Source: Adhaeribacter radiodurans
GTDB lineage: Bacteria > Bacteroidota > Bacteroidia > Cytophagales > Hymenobacteraceae
Reading direction: 5' to 3'
Assembly: GCF_014075995.1 (NCBI RefSeq)
Contig: NZ_CP055153.1
Coordinates: 4,092,001 to 4,156,000 of the forward strand
DNA length: 64,000 bases
The notes under the pieces were generated by a model. The model was not told the DNA's origin, searched no databases, and saw only the letters and a list, made by a program, of their open reading frames with translations. Positions 1-11,400 of the stretch are shown in pieces. Position 1 is the stretch's first letter, and every line of letters starts with the position of its first letter. A program made the position numbers and the translations under genes.

Positions 1-2
1 AA

Positions 3-3000
3 AAAAGCAAAGGTGGTTTTGATTACTGGGTAATTAAATTAAACAACAAAGGTACTCAGGAGTGGAACAAGACCATTGGCGGAAGCAATAGCGATCAATT
101 ACATGCTTTGCAACCTACCAGCGATGGGGGTTACCTGCTAGGTGGTGGCTCTCGCTCCAACAATAGCGGCGATAAAACGCAAGATAACCAGGGCATTTTT
201 GATTACTGGGTAGTAAAATTAAACGCTAATGGTTCAAAAGCCTGGGATCTCACTTTAGGAGGGAACGCCGAAGATGCTTTAGAAAATGTTATACAAACAA
301 AGGATAACGGTTATCTTATAGGTGGTTATTCTAAATCTCCTATCTCCGGAACTAAAACAGAAGCAAGTAAAGGCGGTTATGATTATTGGGTAGTAAAATT
401 AGATAATGATACCAAAGCTAAACAAACCATTTCTTTTGCCGCTTTGCCGGAAGTAAATTTTGCAACTCAAAAAACACTTAGTCTAAAAGCTACTGCCAGT
501 TCTGGTTTACCCGTTACCTTTCGGGTTGTTTCCGGTCCGGCTACGGTTAAAGGCAACACGGTAACGTTTAAGGGTGGAAGTGGCACGGTTACCATGGAGG
601 CCTTACAAACTGGTAACGCCAAGTATTACGCCGCTCCCGCCGTTACTCAAACTTTTGTGGTACAGGTTCCGCCCGTAACCCGGCTTTGGAATAAATCTTT
701 TGGCGGCATTCGTACCGAATACCAAAGCCAGGGAAATGAATGTGATAAAATTTTTGGTACCTCTTCTCTTACAGCTATGGTTCGCTCTTCAGATGGGGGT
801 TATTTGCTGGGAGGCACTTCCGATTCTAAAAAAGGGAATGACAAAAGCGACGACCACCTGGGTTCTATTTTAGAGGAACAATGCTTTTCTGATCAGCAAC
901 CTATAACTGATTATTGGATTGTAAAAACCAATGCCAATGGCGAAAAACTTTGGGATAAAACCTTTGGTGGCAACGACCGGGATGAACTAAAAGCAATTTT
1001 GGCCACCCCCGACGGAGGTTACTTACTAGGAGGTTCTTCTAAATCAAACGGGAATGGTAATAAAACACAAGCCAGCCGAGGATATGAAGATTACTGGATA
1101 GTTAAAATATCTGCAAACGGCAATAAAATCTGGGATAAAACCTTTGGCGGTCACCTAGGCGATGTGCTTACCACTTTAATCGCCACTCCCGATGGAAATT
1201 ATTTACTAGGAGGCACGTCGATCTCCGGCAAATCCGGTGATAAAACCGAAGCAGGTATTGGTGGTCAGGAATTTTGGATTGTAAAAATAGATGGGGATGG
1301 TAACAAGATTTGGGACAAAGCTTATGATAACGAAGGCAACGACCTCAGTACTTTACAGTCAATAGTTCCTTCTTCGGATGGCGGCTTCTTATTAGGAGGC
1401 ACAACTTCAATAGATAAAGGCAATTACTGGGTTGTAAAAATTAATAGTCAGGGACTAAAACTTTGGAATAAATCTTTTGGCGGCGATGCATATGATAATC
1501 TATCGGCTTTGGCGAATACTACAGATGGCGGTTACCTTTTAGGCGGTTATTCCAATTCAGGTAAAAGTGGAGATAAGAGTGAGGCAAGCCGGGGCGGTAA
1601 TGATTTCTGGGTGGTTAAAATAGATGAAGCCGGAAAAAAGGTTTGGGATGAAACTATTGGCGGAAATGGTTCTGACTTGCTCTCTGCTTTAATAAAAACG
1701 CCCGATGGAGGTTTCCTGCTCGGTGGTACTACCAACTCTGGCGTGAGTGGCGAAAAAAGTGAAGAAAAGCGAGGCTTAGGTGATTATTGGGTGATAAAGA
1801 TAGACTTCAACGGTGTAATAAGTTGGGATAGAACCTTGGGGGGTACCAATAACAATGAACAATTAAGTTCACTCTTAGTAACTTCAGATGGCAACTTCCT
1901 AGTGGGAGGCTCTTCTTACTCCGAAAATAATGGCGATAAAAGCCAACCTCTTAAAGGAATAAAGGATTTTTGGGTTATCAAGTTAAAAGAAGAAAAGAAT
2001 GCACCGGCTTTAGCTTGGGACATGCGTTTTGGCGGTTCAGGCACCGATAACTTAACCGATGTTATTAAAACCTCCGATGGCGGCTACTTAGCTGGCGGTT
2101 ACTCTGATTCCAAGGTGAGCGGCGATAAATCACAAAACAGTAAGGGCAAAAACGATTATTGGATTGTAAAAACTGATAAAAATGGTAAAAAACTCTGGGA
2201 TAAAAGCTTCGGAGGCTCCGATCAGGACTACCTAAACCGGGTTATTCAAACGCAAGATGGGGGCTACTTACTGGCGGGTTCTTCTTTATCGGGTAAAAGT
2301 GGCGACAAGAGCCAACCTAGTCAGGGCGATCGTGACTTCTGGATCGTTAAAACTGATGCTTTGGGCAACAAACAATGGGATAAAACCTACGGCGGCAGTG
2401 ACTTCGATCAATTTGTAAAAATTATCCAACTCTCTACCGGCGAATTCGTGCTTGGTGGCACTACCAAATCTCCGGTAAACGGCGATGTAAGCCAGAATAG
2501 TCCGGGTTTAAAAGATTACTGGTTAGTCAAAATCAGTTCAACCGGTACTAAAATCTGGGACAAACGCTACGGAGGCAACGGCGATGATCAATTAGGAAGT
2601 TTTACTGAAACCAAAGAAGGTGGCTTTTTACTGGCTGGTTCGTCTTATTCCGGAGCCAAAGGGGATAAAAGTCAAACCAGTAACGGCTTAACCGATTACT
2701 GGGTAGTAAAACTGGATAAAGAAGGGAATAAAATCTGGGATAAAACCTTTGGTAGCCGTCGGGACGATGTACCGGCATCCGTAGCCCGGAGTGGATCAGA
2801 CTTCTATATTGCCGGTACCAATACCACCTACTATAATCCCGAACAAAGCCCCGAAGGTTTTTCGGATAAAGATTACTGGTTAGTAAAAATAGATACAAAC
2901 GGCAACTTATTGTGGGAAAAAACCTTTGGCGGCAAGCAAACCGATGTTCTCCAGGCCAGCACAAGTTTACCAGATGGGGGTATTGTGTTAGGAGGAAGTT

Positions 3001-3584
3001 CTTATTCAGAAGTAAGTGGTAGTAAGTCGCAACCCAGTCAGGGATCTTATGATTACTGGATTGTTCGAGTAGACGCCAATGGCAATAAGGTGTACGATAA
3101 AACAGTTGGCGGTAGTGAGAGGGATGAACTGCGAACTATTTTCTCCACTTCTGATGGAGGTTTAATGTTGGCAGGTTGGTCGGCTTCCCAAGTGAGTGGA
3201 GATGTTACCCAACCCAACCAGGGTAGCAGTGATTACTGGCTAGTAAAACTAGCCCCGGCCCCGGATACTTCCTCAATGCTAACAACCCGGGAAGCCACAG
3301 TTACGGAAGCACCAGTAGCCTTCACTAACAATTTAACCGCTTACCCCAATCCTTTCCAAGGGAAAGTAAATGTGAAGTTCAGCTTACCCCAAACTCAGGC
3401 AGCCACAGTAAAAATCTTTGATGGCCAAGGTAAAGAAGTAAGTACTTTGTTTCAAGGCGAAGTGAAAGCTATCCAAACTTACCAACTAGAATGGCAGGCC
3501 GGTAACAAACCCGCAGGTTTGTATTTTATTCAATTGCAAACCCCTACTCTACGGCAACAACACAAACTGCTTTTAACGAAATAG
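3..3584 (+). CDS. Giant secreted multi-propeller T9SS protein, 5'-truncated by window edge
   Basis: The reading frame is open from the first in-frame codon (base 3), so the true start lies upstream of the window; an in-window TTG would begin in the middle of a blade and is not the start. The visible part has 16 blades: two of the first propeller, then an MBG/Ig-like insert (about 412-675), seven blades from about 682 to 2010, seven blades from about 2015 to 3260, and a T9SS type A sorting domain (about 3330-3584, starting T-A-Y-P-N-P-F). If the family rule of seven holds, five blades are missing upstream. The first blade after the insert is unusually long and carries two Cys residues that are shared with the paralogue at 21551. 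Role: probably an outer-surface or released structural/adhesive protein; ligand unknown. Family and secretion route are well supported; the propeller fold is inferred from the repeats. Confidence 0.9.
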   Translation, partial: KSKGGFDYWVIKLNNKGTQEWNKTIGGSNSDQLHALQPTSDGGYLLGGGSRSNNSGDKTQDNQGIFDYWVVKLNANGSKAWDLTLGGNAEDALENVIQTKDNGYLIGGYSKSPISGTKTEASKGGYDYWVVKLDNDTKAKQTISFAALPEVNFATQKTLSLKATASSGLPVTFRVVSGPATVKGNTVTFKGGSGTVTMEALQTGNAKYYAAPAVTQTFVVQVPPVTRLWNKSFGGIRTEYQSQGNECDKIFGTSSLTAMVRSSDGGYLLGGTSDSKKGNDKSDDHLGSILEEQCFSDQQPITDYWIVKTNANGEKLWDKTFGGNDRDELKAILATPDGGYLLGGSSKSNGNGNKTQASRGYEDYWIVKISANGNKIWDKTFGGHLGDVLTTLIATPDGNYLLGGTSISGKSGDKTEAGIGGQEFWIVKIDGDGNKIWDKAYDNEGNDLSTLQSIVPSSDGGFLLGGTTSIDKGNYWVVKINSQGLKLWNKSFGGDAYDNLSALANTTDGGYLLGGYSNSGKSGDKSEASRGGNDFWVVKIDEAGKKVWDETIGGNGSDLLSALIKTPDGGFLLGGTTNSGVSGEKSEEKRGLGDYWVIKIDFNGVISWDRTLGGTNNNEQLSSLLVTSDGNFLVGGSSYSENNGDKSQPLKGIKDFWVIKLKEEKNAPALAWDMRFGGSGTDNLTDVIKTSDGGYLAGGYSDSKVSGDKSQNSKGKNDYWIVKTDKNGKKLWDKSFGGSDQDYLNRVIQTQDGGYLLAGSSLSGKSGDKSQPSQGDRDFWIVKTDALGNKQWDKTYGGSDFDQFVKIIQLSTGEFVLGGTTKSPVNGDVSQNSPGLKDYWLVKISSTGTKIWDKRYGGNGDDQLGSFTETKEGGFLLAGSSYSGAKGDKSQTSNGLTDYWVVKLDKEGNKIWDKTFGSRRDDVPASVARSGSDFYIAGTNTTYYNPEQSPEGFSDKDYWLVKIDTNGNLLWEKTFGGKQTDVLQASTSLPDGGIVLGGSSYSEVSGSKSQPSQGSYDYWIVRVDANGNKVYDKTVGGSERDELRTIFSTSDGGLMLAGWSASQVSGDVTQPNQGSSDYWLVKLAPAPDTSSMLTTREATVTEAPVAFTNNLTAYPNPFQGKVNVKFSLPQTQAATVKIFDGQGKEVSTLFQGEVKAIQTYQLEWQAGNKPAGLYFIQLQTPTLRQQHKLLLTK

Positions 3585-3591
3585 AATTATG

Positions 3592-3622
3592 GTAATTGCC
3601 CAATATAAACTTGGGCAATTAC
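3592..3622 (+). terminator. Perfect 12-bp hairpin after first paralogue
   Basis: GTAATTGCCCAA and TTGGGCAATTAC pair perfectly around a 7-base loop, 8 bp after the stop codon. No T-tract follows, so it may be a processing or mRNA-stabilising hairpin rather than a full intrinsic terminator. Confidence 0.6.
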
Positions 3623-3660
3623 TCCCAGGTAAGTAAACCCATTCATTTTCATTTAATTGC

Positions 3661-6600
3661 ATGAAAAAACATTTAAAATTTTCACTTCTGCCTTACCCAA
3701 ATGTATTCTTTACCTGCAGGTGGCGCTTCCTATTTATTTTTTTCTTTTTAAACCTAGGTTTCTCTTTTCTAACTTCGGCTCAAAAAATAGAATGGGATAG
3801 ATCTTTGGGCGGTAATGCCATTGATCAATTATACTCGTTGCAGCAAACCCAGGATGGCGGTTATATCTTAGGAGGATTATCGGCTTCCGGACCCAACGGC
3901 GATAAAACCCAGCCAAACAAAGGAGTCAGAGATTATTGGATAGTAAAGCTAAGAGCAAATGGCAGCAAAGAATGGGACAAATCATTCGGCGGTAACCAGG
4001 ATGAAATTTTACAGTTTGTTCAACAAACCACAGATGGGGGCTACATTTTAGGTGGCCATTCTAAGTCAGGGATCAGTGGCGACAAAACTGAAGGCGCTTT
4101 TGGTAATTATGATTTTTGGGTAATAAAAGTAGATGCTCAGGGAAACAAACAATGGGATAAAACCTACGGCGGAGATAAAGACGAACGATTAGTTGAACTG
4201 CAGCAAACCCAGGATGGTGGCTATATTTTAGGTGGTCATTCCAGTTCCGGAGTAAGCGGAAGTAAAACAGAACCCTCCCGAGGGGGCACGGATTACTGGG
4301 TAGTAAAATTACAGGCCGATGGTACCAAAGTTTGGGATAAAACGATTGGCAGTAAAAGCAGCGAAAATTTACAGGCTATCCTGCAAACCCGCGATGGTGG
4401 TTACCTTTTAGGCGGCTCCTCTAGCGGGGTTATAAGCGGCGATAAAACGGAAGAACGACATGATAGATATTCCGATTACTGGGTAGTAAAATTAAATGCA
4501 GGCGGCCAAAAAATTTGGGATAAAACTATTGGCGGCAACCTTAGTGATTACTTATTTTCTCTTCTGCAATTACCAGATGGCGGGTATCTTTTGGGTGGCC
4601 ATTCCAGCTCCGATAAAAGCCATGAAAAAACCGAAGACCACAAAGGCTTTTCTGATTATTGGATCGTAAAGTTAAACCCCGATGGAAGTAAAGGATGGGA
4701 TAAAACTGTCGGCGGAAAACATATTGACGAGTTGGCCTCCATGAAGCTTACCAAAGACGGAGGTATCCTTTTAGGAGGAACATCTAGATCTGGTATTGGG
4801 GCAGATAAATCCGAACCCAATCACGGCTCTTATGATTGGGACTTTTGGGTTGCCAAAGTTAGCGCGAACGGTCAAAAAGTTTTATGGGACAAAACAATAG
4901 GCAGCGAGGGAGATGATTATTTAACAGATTTGCAACAAACGCAGGACAGCGGTTATGTATTGGGCGGCAGATCACCTTCCAGGAAAACGGGTGATAAATC
5001 CGAAGAAGGTAAAGGTTCTACTGATTATTGGGTAGTGAAGCTGGATAATTCCATTAAACTTAAAAACCAGATTACCTTTGAGCCTATTCTAAACAAAGAA
5101 GTCGGCGATCCGGCCTTTCCCCTGGTCGCGAAAGCTACCTCCGGCTTACCCGTCACCTTTGAAGTATTATCCGGTCCCGCCATTATCAAGAATAATAAAC
5201 TAACCATAAAAGGAGCCGGTTGGGTACGGTTGGTCGCTACTCAGGAAGGCAACACCGAGTATGAACGGGTAGTAGATACCACCCAAAGCTTTTTAGTAAC
5301 CCTTACCGGTAAACAATGGCAAAAAAACTATGGCGGTAACAAAACCGATATGTTGAGTACTATGCTTCCTACGCCCGATGGCGGCTACATTATAGGAGGT
5401 ACTTCTAACTCCGATGCTAGTGCCGATAAAAGCCAGAACTCAAAAGGAAACACCGATTTTTGGGTTGCAAAGATAAATGCCTCCGGTCAAAAAGTATGGG
5501 ACAAAACCTACGGCGGCAACCAAGCCGATCAGCTTACTGCTTTGGTGGCTACCCCCGACGGGAATTACTTACTCGGTGGTACTTCTGCTTCTAACTCATC
5601 CGGCGATAAAAGTCAGGCAAGCAATGGTCTGGAAGATTATTGGTTAGTTAAAATAGGCGCTAATGGTACAAAACTCTGGGACAAAACTTTTGGCGGAAGC
5701 CAGTCTGATTGGCTAGCCACAATGGTTACCAGCCTGGATGGCGGCTATTTACTGGGCGGAACATCGGCATCGGATAAAAGTGGAGATAAAAGCCAGCCAT
5801 CCTGGGATACTAACCAAGAGCCCAGCAGCCGCCGGGATTATTGGCTATTGAAACTAGATGCTAACGGCAATAAAATATGGGATAAAACTTACGGCGGCGA
5901 TAAATTTGATAAGCTTACGGCCATTACCCTTAACCCCAAAGGTGGTTATTTAGTAGGCGGTTATTCCTCTTCGGGCATAAGCGGGGATAAAACGCAGCCC
6001 CCCCGTGGCCTGGCAGATTACTGGGTACTCCGGATTGATGAACAAGGTAAAAAAGTATGGGATAATACCTACGGCGGAGTAATTAGTTATTATAACGGAA
6101 AAGGTTACTATGAAGCGGGTGCTTCCCTCCTGAGCAGTATAGTGCCCACTCCTGATGGCGGCTTTTTACTGGGAGGTTCTTCCAGCGCTACCACCGGGGG
6201 AGAAAAAACTAGTCAAACGGCCGGCATGCATGATGAAATATATGATTACTGGGTCGTTAAAATTAATAACAGCGGCAAAAAAGTTTGGGATAAAAGTTAC
6301 GGCGGATTAGTAGTTTATCCCGGACAAATTGGAGTGGGCGAATTCTGGACGTATACCGGAACTTCCAATTTAAGTACCATTATTCCATTGCCCGAAGGCG
6401 GATATTTACTGGCGGGTACTTCTAACGGCGATACCGGCCGGAATAAAAGCGAAGACAACCGCAGTAACATTAGTAAAATAGAAGACGAAAGACAAAAAGA
6501 AGGCTTTACCGAGGTAAAAACTTCGGTATGGAACGATTACTGGCTGGTAAAAATAGATGAGCAAGGCCAATTTATAGTAGACCGCACCATTGGGGGTCAA

Positions 6601-8340
6601 CGCAACGATATGCTGGCATCTGCTATCCGAACCTCCGGAGGCAATATTCTTTTGGGCGGCACCACTTATTCGGACATTGGAGCCGATAAAAATACGGGGA
6701 ACGTGGGTGATGCCGACTTCTGGGTAGTACAGGTACAACCAGATAAAACACCCGAGCCCTTAGCCGCTGCCTGGGACAATCTGTTTGGTAGTTACCGCAA
6801 CGAAGGCTTAACCGATGTTATTAAAACTGCCGACGGCGGCTACTTAACTGCCGGCTTTTCCGACTCATACCCTGGCGGCGATAAAACCCAAAATAATTTA
6901 GGTAAATACGATTACTGGATTGTAAAAACTGACCGGAATGGCAAAAAACTCTGGGATAAAACCTACGGAGGTTCAGATGATGATTTCCTTAACCGAGTTA
7001 TTCAAACGGCTGATGGGGGTTATTTATTAGCGGGTAGTTCTCTCTCAGGCAAGGCAGGCGATAAATCGGAGGCCTCCCTGGGTAAGCGCGATTTTTGGCT
7101 CATAAAAGTGGATGCTACCGGCACGAAACAATGGGATAAAACCTTCGGCGGTTCCGGCGACGATGAACTCAAAAAAGTAATTCAACTATCTACCGGAGAG
7201 TATATAGTAGCAGGCCACAGCAACTCCCCTATTAGCGCGGATAAAACGCAGAGCAGTCAGGGTGGTACCGATTACTGGTTAATGAAAATCAGCAGTACGG
7301 GTAGTAAAATTTGGGATAAACGTTACGGTGGCAACAAGGAAGAAGCACTAGGCAGCTTCACGCAAACCCCCGAGGGTGGCTTTTTACTCGTAGGTACTTC
7401 CTTATCTAATACCAGCGGCGACAAAAGTGAACCCAGCCAGGGCAGCAGCGACTATTGGGCCGTAAAAACGGATCAGAATGGCAACTTACTCTGGGAGAAA
7501 ACTTTTGGAGGCAGCGCCACAGACGAAGCAAATTCGATTGTTCGTAACGGGAATGAGTACTATATTTCGGGTACCAGTTCTTCCAACTCTAGTGGCGAGA
7601 AAAGCGGAAATAACCAAGGCGGAAAAGATTATTGGTTAATTAAAATAGATACCAACGGTACCAAGCTTTGGGACAGAACTTTTGGCGGCAGCCAGGACGA
7701 TGAACTGCGGGCCAGCACCCGTTTAGCGAATGGCCATATTGTTTTAGGCGGCACTTCCTTCTCCGAAGTAAGTGGCACCAAAACCCAGACTAGTCGGGGC
7801 AACAGCGATTTCTGGATCGTAGAAGTAGATGCCGAGGGTAACCCCATGTACGATAAACGCTTTGGTGGCAGCGGTACCGAAGAACTCCGTACCATTTTCC
7901 AAACTTCCGATGGTGGTTTATTGCTGGGTGGCCGTTCCGACTCAAACGTTAGTGGTGAGCATAGCCAAACCAGTTGGGGCCGTAGTGATTACTGGTTGGT
8001 GAAAGTAGCTCCGGAAAGTATAACCTCGAGCGCCGCCGTTGTTGCTCGTCAGGCATTTGCACCGGAAGTAACTCCGCAGATTAGTTTGTTAAACGCTTTT
8101 CCTAACCCAGTCCGGGAAAAAGTAACGGTTCAGTTTAGCTTGCCACAAACTCAGGCAGTTAGCGTAAAAATTTACGACAGCCAAGGGCAGGAGGTAAAAA
8201 CTTTGTTCCAGGGAGAAGCGCAGGCAAACCAAACTTACCAGCTGGAATGGCAAGCTGGCAATAAACCGGCCGGCCTGTATTTCTTGCAGTTACAAACCCC
8301 AACCAAGCAGCAACAGCAAAAACTACTTTTAACCAAGTAA
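3661..8340 (+). CDS. Giant secreted three-propeller protein with MBG insert and T9SS sorting domain
   Basis: 1559 residues. An N-terminal hydrophobic stretch ending ...FLTSAQ is a signal peptide. Blades are then countable by their D-G-G-Y-x-L-G-G cores: seven at about residues 41-465, an MBG/Ig-like domain (E-V-G-D-P-A-F type) at about 470-550, seven blades at about 550-1035, a short linker rich in Pro/Glu, seven blades at about 1036-1475, and a T9SS type A domain at about 1478-1559 (N-A-F-P-N-P-V ... L-L-L-T-K). Total 21 blades. Two blades of the middle propeller carry long insertions that recur in the broken paralogue at 15238-19907, so these two genes are close relatives. The gene is 76 bp after its upstream paralogue and may be read with it, subject to the intervening hairpin. 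Expected to be exported by Sec then T9SS to the cell surface; function unknown. Confidence 0.92.
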   Translation: MKKHLKFSLLPYPNVFFTCRWRFLFIFFFLNLGFSFLTSAQKIEWDRSLGGNAIDQLYSLQQTQDGGYILGGLSASGPNGDKTQPNKGVRDYWIVKLRANGSKEWDKSFGGNQDEILQFVQQTTDGGYILGGHSKSGISGDKTEGAFGNYDFWVIKVDAQGNKQWDKTYGGDKDERLVELQQTQDGGYILGGHSSSGVSGSKTEPSRGGTDYWVVKLQADGTKVWDKTIGSKSSENLQAILQTRDGGYLLGGSSSGVISGDKTEERHDRYSDYWVVKLNAGGQKIWDKTIGGNLSDYLFSLLQLPDGGYLLGGHSSSDKSHEKTEDHKGFSDYWIVKLNPDGSKGWDKTVGGKHIDELASMKLTKDGGILLGGTSRSGIGADKSEPNHGSYDWDFWVAKVSANGQKVLWDKTIGSEGDDYLTDLQQTQDSGYVLGGRSPSRKTGDKSEEGKGSTDYWVVKLDNSIKLKNQITFEPILNKEVGDPAFPLVAKATSGLPVTFEVLSGPAIIKNNKLTIKGAGWVRLVATQEGNTEYERVVDTTQSFLVTLTGKQWQKNYGGNKTDMLSTMLPTPDGGYIIGGTSNSDASADKSQNSKGNTDFWVAKINASGQKVWDKTYGGNQADQLTALVATPDGNYLLGGTSASNSSGDKSQASNGLEDYWLVKIGANGTKLWDKTFGGSQSDWLATMVTSLDGGYLLGGTSASDKSGDKSQPSWDTNQEPSSRRDYWLLKLDANGNKIWDKTYGGDKFDKLTAITLNPKGGYLVGGYSSSGISGDKTQPPRGLADYWVLRIDEQGKKVWDNTYGGVISYYNGKGYYEAGASLLSSIVPTPDGGFLLGGSSSATTGGEKTSQTAGMHDEIYDYWVVKINNSGKKVWDKSYGGLVVYPGQIGVGEFWTYTGTSNLSTIIPLPEGGYLLAGTSNGDTGRNKSEDNRSNISKIEDERQKEGFTEVKTSVWNDYWLVKIDEQGQFIVDRTIGGQRNDMLASAIRTSGGNILLGGTTYSDIGADKNTGNVGDADFWVVQVQPDKTPEPLAAAWDNLFGSYRNEGLTDVIKTADGGYLTAGFSDSYPGGDKTQNNLGKYDYWIVKTDRNGKKLWDKTYGGSDDDFLNRVIQTADGGYLLAGSSLSGKAGDKSEASLGKRDFWLIKVDATGTKQWDKTFGGSGDDELKKVIQLSTGEYIVAGHSNSPISADKTQSSQGGTDYWLMKISSTGSKIWDKRYGGNKEEALGSFTQTPEGGFLLVGTSLSNTSGDKSEPSQGSSDYWAVKTDQNGNLLWEKTFGGSATDEANSIVRNGNEYYISGTSSSNSSGEKSGNNQGGKDYWLIKIDTNGTKLWDRTFGGSQDDELRASTRLANGHIVLGGTSFSEVSGTKTQTSRGNSDFWIVEVDAEGNPMYDKRFGGSGTEELRTIFQTSDGGLLLGGRSDSNVSGEHSQTSWGRSDYWLVKVAPESITSSAAVVARQAFAPEVTPQISLLNAFPNPVREKVTVQFSLPQTQAVSVKIYDSQGQEVKTLFQGEAQANQTYQLEWQAGNKPAGLYFLQLQTPTKQQQQKLLLTK

Positions 8341-8347
8341 GTGCAAA

Positions 8348-8387
8348 AGCCTTCCCCGTAGCATTTAAAACTGTTTCGGAGAAGGCT
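8348..8387 (+). terminator. Hairpin after second paralogue
   Basis: AGCCTTCCCCG and CGGAGAAGGCT form an 11-bp stem with one wobble pair, 8 bp after the stop codon, followed by an A/T-rich run. Confidence 0.55.
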
Positions 8388-8439
8388 AAATATTAAATTT
8401 TATTTCTTCCAGTAACTATAAAACTTTAAAGCTTAAATA

Positions 8440-11400
8440 ATGGTGGTTTTTTATTCTTTCTGGCGGCACTGGCACACACGCAATTTAATACGCGATTTTA
8501 GTATTACCTTTCTCATTTTTCTTAGTTTTTCCTTTTCCACCCCGGCTCAAAACATACAATGGGATAAAACCATTGGTGGGGATCAAATGGACTATTTGTA
8601 TTCCGTTCAGCAAACTAAAGATGGCGGTTACATTTTGGGCGGGAGTTCTGAATCGGGTATCAGCGGAGATAAAACGCAAAGCCGGAAAAGCAAAACCTCC
8701 GGTGCCGATTATTGGGTAGTAAAATTAAATGCGGATGGCAGCAAATCCTGGGATAAAACCTTTGGTGGAACCAAAGACGATCAATTAATTGCCGTACAAC
8801 CTACCCCTGATGGCGGTTACCTATTGGGCGGCTACTCTACTTCTGAAAATAACGGTAATAAATCCGCCCCCAGCAAAGGAGGTGCAGATTATTGGATTGT
8901 AAAAATAGATGCTCAAGGCAATAAAGTTTGGGATAAATCTTACGGCGGCAATGCGGGTGAAATTTTAACTTTAATCCAGCCAACTAAAGAAGGCGGGTAT
9001 ATTCTAGGCGGTTCTTCCACTTCCGGTATTAACGGCGATAAAACCGAATCTTCCCGGGGAGGCGCAGATTTTTGGTTTTTAAAGATAGATACCTACGGCA
9101 ATAAGCTCTGGGATAAAACCATAGGTTCAAGAGCTATAGATCATCTAAGCGCCTTTTACCAGACCAGCGATGGGGGCTTTATTTTAGGGGGCTCACCTTC
9201 GGCCGACATTGGAGGAGAAAAGTCAGAGAACAGCAAAGGCTATAATGATTTCTGGGTAGTAAAATTAAACGCCGATGGCAGCAAAGCCTGGGACAAAACC
9301 ATTGGCGGCGAAGGAAATGAAATACTATACGCTATTCTACAAACCTTAGACGGCGGTTATATCCTGGGCGGTTGGTCTAATTCTGAACCTGCCGGTGATA
9401 AAACAGCCTCAAAGAAAGGTGATTCTGATTATTGGGTAGTAAAACTCAATGCCAAGGGTACGATCCAGTGGGATAAAACGTACGGCGGCAAAGGGGTAGA
9501 TGAATTAAAAACGATGCAACCCACCCGCGATGGCGGCTTCATTTTAGCCGGCGATTCTAAATCAGATAAAAGCATCGATAAATCCGAAGATAACCGCGAC
9601 CCTACTTTCGACGATTATGGGGAGCATAGCACCGATTTCTGGCTGGTAAAAATTAAAGCAGACGGCACCGAATTATGGGACAAAACATTAGGAACAAGCG
9701 AATTTGATTTATTAACCTCCTTACAACAAACCTCTAATGGGGGTTATATTCTGGGAGGGTATTCCTCGTCGGGTATTAGCGGCGACAAAACTGAAGTTAG
9801 TAGAGGCGGTAGTGATTACTGGGTATTAAAATTAGATAACCACGAGAAACAAACTCAAAAAATCTTCTTCGATTCTATTCCGGATATTAATTATGTACAG
9901 CAAAAAACTTTATCCTTAAAAGCTACTGCTACCTCCGGTTTGCCCGTCAGCTTTAGTGTGGTTCAAGGACCAGCGACGGTTAAGGGCAATACCTTAACAT
10001 TTACCGGCCAAGGCGGTTTAGTAATTGTAAAAGCTACCCAGGCAGGCAATGCTGATTTTTACCCAGCCACTGAAGTGAACCATAGCTTTATGCTGAATAA
10101 TAGTCAAACCTGGAGCGTGCGCTTCGGCAGTTCAGATGGGGATCCCCTAACATCGGTTATCAAAACCTCTGATGGTGGCTATCTGGCTGGCGGGTATTCT
10201 TTATCGGGCAAAAATGGGGATAAAACCCAAAATAGCCAGGGCAGCGCCGATTACTGGATTGTGAAAACAAACCGTTACGGTAAAAAACTTTGGGATAAGC
10301 GTTTTGGCGGTACCGGTCCGGATTATCTGAGCCGCGTTATTCAAACCTTAGATGGCGGCTATTTATTGGCAGGTTCTTCTTTATCAGGCAAAAATGGCGA
10401 TAAAACCCAAACTAGCCAACACGGCCACGATTATTGGATTATAAAAATAGATGCAGCCGGCAATAAACAATGGGACAAGCGTTATGGAGGAACGGGTGCC
10501 GATAGATTAATAAAAGTGGTTCAGCTTAAAACCGGCGAATACATGTTAGGTGGCTACAGTAACTCTCCGGCCAGCGGCGATAAAAGTCAAAATAGTTGGG
10601 GCGAAAATGATTTCTGGCTGGTAAAAATCAGGGCTACCGGTACTAAAATCTGGGATAAACGGTACGGTGGCTCCCAAGACGAAACTTTAGGTAGCTTCAC
10701 CGAAACCCGCGACGGAGGATTTTTACTGGGCGGCGATTCTTTTTCAGAAATAAGCGGCGATAAAACGCAAGCCAATCGTGGTTCCAATGACTTTTGGGTA
10801 GTACGGGTAGACAAAGACGGTAATAAACTTTGGGATAAAACCTTTGGCGGCAAAGGCGGCGAGAAAGCTATTACCGTTGGGCGCAGCCACGGCGAGAACT
10901 TTTTTATTGCCGGTTCCAGTACCTCTGGCAAGAGCAACGATAAATCCCAGGATTTACGAGGAAATATAGGTGCATCGGATTTCTGGATCGTAAAAATAGA
11001 TGCCAAGGGTAATAAAATTTGGGATAAAGGCTTTGGCGGAGATAATATCGACTTTCTGGAAGCCGGTACTTATACCTTCGAGGGAAGCTACGTAATAGCA
11101 GGTACCTCCTACTCCGGAGCCACTGCTGATAAAAGCGAGGAAAATCGCGGCCGCAGTGACTACTGGGTGGTAAAAATAGATGCTAACGGGAATAAACAAT
11201 GGGATAAAACATTTGGCGGAATGAGGGAAGAAGAAGTAAGTACCGTATTTCAAACAACCGATGGCGGCCTGCTGGTCGGAGGTCATTCCGATTCGGAGAT
11301 AAGCGGTGATGTTACTCAACCGGAACAAGGCCGCAGTGATTATTGGCTTCTAAAAATTTCACTAGATAGTTTAAATACTGCAGATAACTTAGCCAGCCGA

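Noticed and set aside
108-110. TTG as start codon of the first gene
   Set aside because: The frame continues without a stop to the window edge and the TTG falls inside a blade; the gene simply starts upstream.
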